Origin: Collodictyon triciliatum
Taxonomy: Eukaryota > CRuMs
Assembly (NCBI GenBank): GCA_043381765.1
Contig: JBHJMP010001110.1
Location: 1-23,725, forward strand
Length of the DNA: 23,725 nucleotides
Reading direction: 5' to 3'
Position 1 is the stretch's first letter; every line of letters starts with the position of its first letter. Below are positions 9,740 to 23,725 of the stretch, piece after piece. The notes below the pieces were generated by a model, which worked only from the letters and a program-made list of their open reading frames with translations, was not told the DNA's origin and ran no database searches. The translations under genes and the position numbers were made by a program.

Positions 9740-11278
9740 ACTTTACTGTCTGCAGGGATTCAGGTCGCAGGGCATCACCACCAGGGAGGCAAAGCACAAG
9801 CCATAGCCCGTGAGGTCGTCTAATATCTTATCGCCGCAAAGGTCATCACTCGCGCATTTAGCGAATTCATCGTGCGTTCTTCGGTTGCCTCCAGCCCTTT
9901 GGCCTCAGCCCTCGCAAGATGAAACACAAGCCGCGACCCGTCGAAGGCTTCGCAAGTTGCAGCAGGTTCTTCTGGTTCCGACGCTAGTGTGGAAAAACCC
10001 CGAGTTGCACGCAAGTCTAGGAAGACCCGTGCAAGGAAGCCGCCTGCAAGCCTGTCTGAGCGGACAGTATTTTTGCACGAGGTCGAGCAAGTCGTTTATA
10101 ACAAGAACAAGGTCCGCAGGCTAACAGACGCGCTCGCCTCCTTCTTGAAAGCAAACAAACTTTGGGAAGAGTCCATCCAATTGCGCTTTCCTGAAAGTGA
10201 AGGTCTTTGCCTGGTTGCCTTCCGCACTGCAAAAAACGCCCGAAAGCTTCTGGAGCTGAAGCAGGTAAGTTTGATCGATATTATGACCAGCTTCAGCAGA
10301 AGTAAACCAACAGAGACCTTGGTGATGATCTACCAACTACCGCTGGACGTGTGGCTGCAACTTATTCGCGAGGAGTTGAAGCCATTCAGGCCGACCCACG
10401 TGGATATCAAAAATGACAAATGTTCCTTCACAGACACGGCCGTAGTGAAGCTTCTTTGCCACAAGAACCAGCTCCCTGCAAAGTTTACGGTCATGAGTAA
10501 AAGTGTCCAAAGCGCATCCTCAAAGAGCGTCCACCAGCCGCGAACAACGAACGACAAGTAAAAGCCCCGCAAAAGAATACACCTGCCAAGCAGACAAGCA
10601 GCAACGAAGTCAAGGAAGCCAAGGCCAGGCAACATCAGAATCCGCAAGACATACAGCAGATACGCGCATACAGCGACAGCGACGATGACATGGAAGGAAA
10701 TCTCGGTTCCTCTTCAGAATACTACCACGCAAGCCATCGCCACCACCACCAATACTGGACAAGCCCGCACATCGCAAGACCCAAGAGCAGCGCATCTCCA
10801 AACCCCGAAAGAAATCCCCTTTAAACTACCCATTCAGACTGACGTGAATATGGTTAACATAGGAGGCCTCAAGGCAATCTTTGTTACTTATCCGAAAGGA
10901 TACTCCAAATCGAAGGCAACACAAGAACCAGCGCCCACCAAAGATAGTCCGTTTCCCCTGCTCCAGCCCGTCGCACCGAGAACCAAGGAGCAAGACCAAA
11001 CACCAAAAGTCGAATCCAAGCTTGGAACTTCACACACCAAAGACAGTCCGAGCAAGCAGGAGCGTATGTTTCTAAAACCACAAACGCGTATCCATACTCC
11101 GGCTAAGCAAAGTCCACTGCCGGCTACGTATGGTCCCGAAACCAGGGGACGGTCAAGCGCCACTTCCGCTAATTCCAGACAAACAACGATGTATCGCTTT
11201 TTGTCAGAGTCGCCCAGCAAGAAACGCAAGGAAAGTGACCCGTTGTCCCCTCAAAAGACTCATCCTGTAGAATGAAAT
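9740..11278 (+). pseudogene. decayed ORF1-like reading frame (possible LINE remnant)
   Basis: One frame runs about 1.5 kb with only three stops (TAA 9821, TGA 9920, TAA 10559) and ends at a TGA near 11273. The clearest part is 9923-10558. It opens with an Arg/Lys-rich stretch (ARKSRKTRARKPP), followed by a compact alpha/beta-looking region (LTDALASFLKANKLWEESIQ, then SEGLCLVAFRTAKNARKLLEL, then TLVMIYQLPLDVWLQLIREE). This has the rhythm of an RNA-binding fold, but no RNP motif is certain. After 10562 the sequence is Pro/Lys/Thr/Ser-rich and disordered. A second frame, open 10501-10824 and containing SDSDDDMEGNLGSSSEYY, looks equally coding, which points to compensating frameshifts or unrecognised short introns. 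At 11180-11203 the frame encodes QTTMYRFL followed by KKRK, resembling a PCNA-interacting box. Layout and composition suggest a retroelement ORF1. The alternative is a host DNA- or RNA-binding gene. Confidence 0.4.
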
Positions 11279-12183
11279 AGGATGTAAACTTGTCTGAGAC
11301 AGACAGTTGAAAGGACTCGTCGGAATCGATTTTCGAAGTAACAGCCATGCGCGTACTTTCATCGACCCGACAACTTTATCCGCTCTCCTGTCAGTCTCGA
11401 ATACATCCAGAAATCGCGTTGGAGCTAATTCGCCTCGGGTAGAATATTTTGCGTTTGAGAACACTTTCTCTCCTTTCTGTATTTTTTCTTTTTCCTTTTC
11501 TATTTCTTTCTCTTTTCCTTCCACCCAAAACACAAAAACTCCAACCACACAATCCGGGGATTTCCACTGCCTTGTCCACAGCTCATTTTTTGTCCCAGAG
11601 GCGAAGGCGGTTTCCTCGGCTTTGTACTCTCTCAATATACCATTAAAACAAAACTCTTACATTGCGAAAGGCAAATCGGTACATATAATATGGGTGCGCT
11701 TGTGTGTTCGAGGCCATAACCTAAGAGTTTACCAATACTTTAAATATGTAGTAGAGGATAGAATTCGACTTATGTAATGACAGCCCCTCATAAGTAACGC
11801 ATAAATCAAAAATAATATTATATTCCATAAATAGAATAAAACCCAACCTGGGTGAACTGGCGTGCCACTCTCTATTTGTCTGATCCATTCCCGAACCGCC
11901 AACAAGTCTCAGTGACAACCCAGGCGATGCCTTGCCAAGGAGAAAGAGTCTGTGATGAATGAAGCCGTCAGATCCATCCCCATTTTATGTTTGTTTCATT
12001 TTGGATCGCCCAGACGGCTCTGTGCGCTTGATGCCTTGAAACCAGGGCATATCCCCTCCCTTTTGAATGCAGACTTCGACTTGCTTGTTCGAAGCTTTAC
12101 ATGTGCGCATATATACTCTTTTATTAACATACTAATATACTGTTATTATTTTTGTCTTGTCGGTAGCATCTTTCCACTCTAGA
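11276..12183. other. intergenic, no gene seen
   Basis: Includes a pyrimidine-rich stretch near 11455-11530 typical of microbial-eukaryote promoters or leaders, and a small hairpin with arms ACCCA/TGGGT near 11840-11853. Open frames on both strands have poor coding quality. Confidence 0.5.
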
Positions 12184-12297
12184 ATGATAGGAGGCAGATG
12201 CTTGTTAGTTGTAAGGAGCTATTTCAAAGAATTGGGTAAGGTCCATAAACAGCAAGGCTTATTCTGTGCTAGATGAACCATAATGAATATAAACACC

Positions 12298-12332
<35 letters not shown>

Positions 12333-13837
12333 AAACATATATGTTTCTTACTTTTATGAATGTTTATTCTTCTTGTCCTTATTCTTATTATTTTTTTATT
12401 TTTTGCAAATGAAGAACAATTAGTCTTACCACTCCATATTACTGCAACATTTTTTTTTATCTAGTGTCCCAAACACTGCAACAAAGCCTTCCTGAAAAGA
12501 CTTACAAACCAAGTCATGTTGGAAAGATCATCATCTGGAGTGTCTTTTGCCTACTTTTCTTTTCCTTCCTTTTAGTGCTAGATCATGATAATGAAAGGGT
12601 ATTCATTTTTAAGCATGCCAAACCTGATACTCCTATGATACGTCCATTATCATTATTCGGCTTTTTTTTCTACTTCCACTGGCAGGCGTTTGCATGCGCA
12701 GACTTTTTTCCTAAAATATTTTCTAAAGCTTTTAAATATTATTCTAATTCTTTTGTACAACCCTTCTGGTAATTAGGTCAAGACTGTTTCGGTTGAATAT
12801 AGTACTCCACAAATCGAGCCTCTGCATTTTAGACTGGAAGAAATGGAGCCCCCTATCTATGTGTATTACGAGTTGGATAATTATTATCAGAATCATAGAC
12901 GCTACCTGAAATCAAGAAACGACGATCAGCTCAAGGGCGACACTGTAAAAAGTGAAAGTAGTCTCACTGATTGCGACCCCCTCATCGTGGCTGACTCGCA
13001 AAAATCGGGCCCCTCCAAATTCTACAACCCATGCGGATTGGTTGCTGCATCTTGGTTTGGGGGTAATCGTCCTATTTCAAATCTTTGTCTTTCTTATTCT
13101 TGTTTTTTTTTCTCCTTTAACTGATTAGCGCCAGCCCTTCATTTGACATATGCTTTATTCAATAAGTTGAATGAAATTCCATAGATAAAAATATCACTCT
13201 GAGTCTAATGTCGCCTTTGAGTGGCAACGGGGATGTTAGAATACGCACCACCAGTATTTCTTGGAAGGCTGACCGAGAGGTTAGGTTCAAATCCCCAAGT
13301 GATTATGTTGGGGAGTTTCCTGTAGTTGAAGGAAGAAACTTTACTGAGGATTCCTTTGAGGACGAGTCATTCATGAATTGGATGAGAATATCGGGGCTGC
13401 CTCGATTCCGTAAACTCTACGGGGTTATAGAACACAAAATCAGCCAGGGGAGTTATAGCATGACTATCGAGAGTGGTATGGTTCTCTTCAGAAATTTTCT
13501 CAACTATTTTTCACTCTTTCGAAGATATTCTTATAAAACACATTTAATTGCCAAAAAAATTAAATTAAAAAACACTAACGCAAACTTACACTTCCCTACG
13601 AGCGTAGTTGTGGACGTTAATTTTTTTGATGGGAGCAAGTTCGTGGTATTCTCTACTACAGGGGAGTACACTGGAGGCACAAATCACTATTTAATCGCAT
13701 TCGTGGGCATATGCTTCGCTGTAAGTATAATTGGACTAGGATTCACACTGATTCCTATCATACGTAAGCAATGCAATTGCAAACAACAGGCCAAGAAAAC
13801 CAGCTTTCTGCTAGTTGGCAGTGAAAGCGAGCCATAA
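12184..13837 (+). CDS. CDC50/LEM3-family P4-ATPase flippase beta subunit
   Basis: Non-catalytic subunit that brings P4-ATPase lipid flippases out of the ER and supports transport of phospholipids to the cytosolic leaflet. Exons: 12184-12235 (candidate), 12465-12598, 12777-13062, 13185-13475, 13608-13837; all phases agree and give 330 residues. Family marks in order: LQQSLPEKTYKPS before the first membrane helix (about residues 39-56), YYELDNYYQNHRRYLKSR (92-109), QLKG, an NPCGLVAASWFGD segment (146-158), WMRISGLPRFRKLYG, GSYSMTIE, FDGSKFVVFSTTG, GGTNHYLIAFVGI starting the second membrane helix, and a Lys-rich cytosolic tail. Cys128 and Cys148 match the conserved lumenal disulfide. The cysteines that usually follow the first helix are missing. 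Potential N-glycosylation sites are at Asn160 (NIT) and in GRNFTED. The first exon is supported only by phase, a GTAAGG donor and expected length. Confidence 0.9.
12289..12332. repeat. (AAC)n microsatellite
   Basis: About 13 AAC units within the proposed first intron of the CDC50-family gene. A frame through it would give a poly-Asn peptide, but its only nearby donor (GTTTCT) is poor, so I treat it as intronic. Confidence 0.8.
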
Positions 13838-15354
13838 TAGTCAGCTCTAATAATAAATTCACAAAAAAAAAAAAAATCACATGCCAATGTAAGATCTTGT
13901 GTATTTTTGCCAAAATCATTAAGATCCATCGTGATTTTTGAAACAAAAGCAGTCTGTTGCAATCTTCTTGATATATATATATTTGACTCCCTTTTTCATT
14001 TCAAACATGGACTTTGAAGTCAACCCAGTAAACTATTTGTCTGTCATTCCCAAAATTCAGTAATTTATCAGTACAAATACTATGTGTCGTTGGCACAATT
14101 GTCTTCAAGAACTCTTTTTCTTTAAAATTGGTAAATGCTTTAATATGACATAGGGACGGAATTTTCTGTAAATCAAAATCCATGAATATAAGAGTAATAA
14201 AGAAGCATATTTAAAAAAATTAAGGAAAGAGCAATGAAAAATGTAATGTAAATTCGCTTTCATACCCCACAAAATCGCAGAAAAATTGCTACCTGCTTGG
14301 CGGTAGAAAAAAAATATTGGCTGAATGGAAAAAAGAGATACAAGAAGGCTAACGTCGTCTCACATTAAATTATTCTTGATGTATTTGATAATTCAACATC
14401 TTTTCAATGCCAATAATCGATTGGAAATGGATGATACAAAATACTCAAACAAAATGACGGTCAGGTGAAACGACCTGATAAGCCAGCACACCCTGGTAGC
14501 GCAGTGCGAAAAAAAAAAAAAGAGAAAAAGAGACCGACGAAACGAAAGCGACAAAAAAGGGAAACGAATAAAAAAAAATATTGACTAACATATAGCTGGT
14601 GATATGACATGGAGAGGAAACCCATAATGCTAAATGAAAAGGTGATGATAGGTATGCCATTCCACGAAAATGTGCCGCTTTTGAAGTTCAACTATCCACA
14701 TCTGGATTCCGCAATAGAAAGTCAACACACGACAATGAACCCGCGCTTCCTTTTTGGGCACGGGTTGGGCTGTGGCGTCTGGTGGGTTGAGTCAGAGGCA
14801 AGGGAGGCCGGCGGGTTACCCGGCAAAGGGCGCAGCAAAGTAGGGACGGCGCGGGTGTGGATGTTTCAGCGAAAAGAGGATGAGAAACAAAGCGGAAATG
14901 CGCGCACTTGCCCGGACGCGATGGCGCACAAACCTTAGTCTGTGATTCTTCTCTCGCTCTGCTTTTTGGTTTTGGTTTTATTTTTTTCTTTTTCGCTTCC
15001 TTTTTCTTTTACTTTTTCGCTTCCTTTTACTTTTCATTTTTATTTTTAGTTCCACTTTCTCTTTCGTTTTCGTCGCACAAACTCGATCGAGGTTTTGTTA
15101 GTTGCTGTGTTTTGTTTCGATTTTTGCTTTCTCCTGCCTCCTTTTCATACAACCGAAGGTGTCTGCTGGGCTTTTTCTCTGCCCCAACCAGTTATTCATA
15201 ATACAAACCACCACGCGTGCTATCTCGTCTTTTTTTCTTCTTTTTTTTTTTTTTGATTCCGCTCTGTCACAGAAGATCGGTCGGGGCTTCTTGGCAAACG
15301 CTGCTTCGCAGTCTCTCGCAGAAACCGGGTGGAACGAGTCTGGCTGCCGTGGAA
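13838..15354. promoter_or_regulatory. intergenic region upstream of the cyclase
   Basis: The first 600 bases are AT-rich and hold no gene I can support. Near 14460-14478 is a perfect 6-base inverted repeat TCAGGT/ACCTGA, followed at about 14481-14520 by a short tRNA-D-arm-like string and a run of A. At 14740-14930 the base composition becomes GC-rich, with a TGAGTCA palindrome (AP-1/Gcn4-type site) at 14788-14794. From 14945 to about 15290 the plus strand is strongly T/C-rich, with the unit TTTTTCGCTTCC occurring twice near 14990-15026. The layout suits a promoter and leader for the cyclase, with the pyrimidine tract ending about 80 bases before the chosen ATG. Confidence 0.45.
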
Positions 15355-22481
<7,127 letters not shown>

Positions 22482-22867
22482 TAAACCAATGGTCTAGACG
22501 ACTTGAAATAGATGGACTGTGTTAATGCCGGGTTAATAGCTTAATTCCTTGGATATTTCCTTGGAATAGACAAAGTCATTCATTTTTGTATGATTATGTG
22601 ATGTTATACCAATATAATGGGCAAAGATGGTTTGCCTTTCGTGTAATTTTGGCAATTTCATATTTGCATGAGTAGAGGTTAATGTGATTAAGGAATATTC
22701 GAGCAATTTTTCTCTAAAATAAGAAGAGGAGGGACTTATTTTATAAAACCTTATCTGCTGTTTGGCATTCCTATGACCACAGACAAAGTATTTTCATCCC
22801 CTTTATTCTATTCAAAGTGCAGCGAGGTTATGTCATAAAAAGAAGTGAGACAGGTGCGCATTGCAGA
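22482..22867. other. intergenic, no gene seen
   Basis: AT-rich sequence between the cyclase stop codon and the N gap. No feature was recognised beyond what could be the cyclase 3' untranslated region. Confidence 0.55.
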
Positions 22868-23320
22868 NNNNNNNNNNNNNNNNNNNNNNNNNNNNNNNNN
22901 NNNNNNNNNNNNNNNNNNNNNNNNNNNNNNNNNNNNNNNNNNNNNNNNNNNNNNNNNNNNNNNNNNNNNNNNNNNNNNNNNNNNNNNNNNNNNNNNNNNN
23001 NNNNNNNNNNNNNNNNNNNNNNNNNNNNNNNNNNNNNNNNNNNNNNNNNNNNNNNNNNNNNNNNNNNNNNNNNNNNNNNNNNNNNNNNNNNNNNNNNNNN
23101 NNNNNNNNNNNNNNNNNNNNNNNNNNNNNNNNNNNNNNNNNNNNNNNNNNNNNNNNNNNNNNNNNNNNNNNNNNNNNNNNNNNNNNNNNNNNNNNNNNNN
23201 NNNNNNNNNNNNNNNNNNNNNNNNNNNNNNNNNNNNNNNNNNNNNNNNNNNNNNNNNNNNNNNNNNNNNNNNNNNNNNNNNNNNNNNNNNNNNNNNNNNN
23301 NNNNNNNNNNNNNNNNNNNN
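22868..23320. other. assembly gap (453 N)
   Basis: A run of N interrupting the left side of the retroelement fragment. Any open frame reported across it is meaningless. Confidence 1.
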
Positions 23321-23725
23321 TAGCCTCTGTCACTTTTTGAGCAAGAGAGCACTTCACAAATGTGTGTTCGATAGAGTCATCTCCACTATGGCACATGGTG
23401 CATTCTGGGGAGGTCGTTGCTGCATGGACTACGCGCGCACCTATCCACAGCTCTCTGTTGGAGATATTGAGAAGTAGGGCGCGGTGCTTCGGGAGTAGCT
23501 GAGGTATACGGGCTTGCTTCCAGCTTTTGACTATCGGCGGGTCTATAATGCCTATAGTTTCGGCCCAACGACTCATCTTCTCCGGTTTGTAGGGATTCGG
23601 ACTTATGATTTTATATCGGAAGAATTTGGAGTACGCCATGGCCATCGAGAATTGCGGAGAATCAGGCGTAATGGACCGCCTTTGGTTCTTCAGGCGAAAG
23701 AAAAATGGCGACGGTGCTCCGTATG
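23321..23725 (-). mobile_element. LINE (non-LTR retrotransposon) reverse-transcriptase C-terminal fragment
   Basis: A minus-strand frame is open from the right window edge to the N gap, about 134 codons. It carries a helical thumb/linker-like stretch (for example SWKQARIPQLLPKHRALLLN) and then a zinc-binding motif, C-x2-C-x8-H-x4-C (ECTMCHSGDDSIEHTFVKC), near 23337-23400. This C-terminal zinc knuckle after the reverse transcriptase is known from many fungal and plant LINE ORF2 proteins (zf-RVT type). The catalytic reverse-transcriptase core must lie beyond the right edge, and the 3' end is lost in the gap, so intactness cannot be judged. The ATGs seen in the frame are internal. Confidence 0.8.

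Noticed and set aside
11307-11777. 156-codon plus-strand frame between the ORF1-like region and CDC50
   Set aside because: Runs through a pyrimidine tract (Phe/Ser repeats) and has no domain-like pattern; more like leader or intergenic DNA.
14001-14183. 60-codon minus-strand frame starting MDFDLQKIPSL
   Set aside because: Short, AT-rich, no splice context or recognisable motif; could be real but unsupported.
14609-14938. 109-codon plus-strand frame in the GC-rich patch before the cyclase
   Set aside because: Low complexity, no motif, and no good join to the cyclase exons; the patch is better read as promoter.
22817-23645. Open frames spanning the N gap
   Set aside because: Continuity through N is not evidence; only the minus-strand part from 23321 rightwards is used.

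Overview
The window is nuclear DNA of a eukaryotic microbe. Genes are cut by many short GT-AG introns, often with a CTAAC or similar branch point 15-30 nt before the acceptor. Stops follow the standard code. Intergenic DNA and introns are AT-rich and full of microsatellites, and a LINE-type reverse transcriptase fragment lies at the right edge. An early-diverging fungus or a related opisthokont or protist fits, but this is inference; no rRNA, tRNA or mitochondrial marker was found. Two runs of N (5094-5413 and 22868-23320) are assembly gaps.

Left part (1-4300): a small three-exon gene of unknown function on the minus strand (20-540) is divergent from an intronless, strikingly GC-rich isochorismatase-family hydrolase on the plus strand (772-1362) whose catalytic cysteine position is Thr. 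A low-complexity acidic hypothetical protein (2625-3164) follows, then a two-exon 68-residue helical protein on the minus strand (3945-4271).

Centre (4600-11300): a gene of about 14 exons on the minus strand (8891 to 4609) encodes a predicted alpha-helical protein of about 571 residues with a Pro/Ala/Thr/Ser-rich insert. Its introns and upstream flank hold most of the microsatellites and the first N gap. To its right is a decayed reading frame (9740-11275) that looks like a nucleic-acid-binding, LINE ORF1-type protein ending in a PIP-box-like motif.

Right part (12184-22481): two well-supported membrane-protein genes on the plus strand. The first is a CDC50/LEM3-family beta subunit of P4-ATPase lipid flippases. 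The second is a 22-exon, 947-residue class III cyclase with the mammalian-type layout: membrane block, catalytic domain 1, six-helix membrane block, catalytic domain 2. All 22 exons join in one frame. Its polarity is reversed relative to animal membrane adenylyl cyclases: domain 1 has lost both metal-binding Asp residues while domain 2 keeps the full catalytic set. This cyclase is the most interesting object here. Nothing in the sequence shows that the genes form one pathway; CDC50 and the cyclase are both membrane proteins but their adjacency may be chance.
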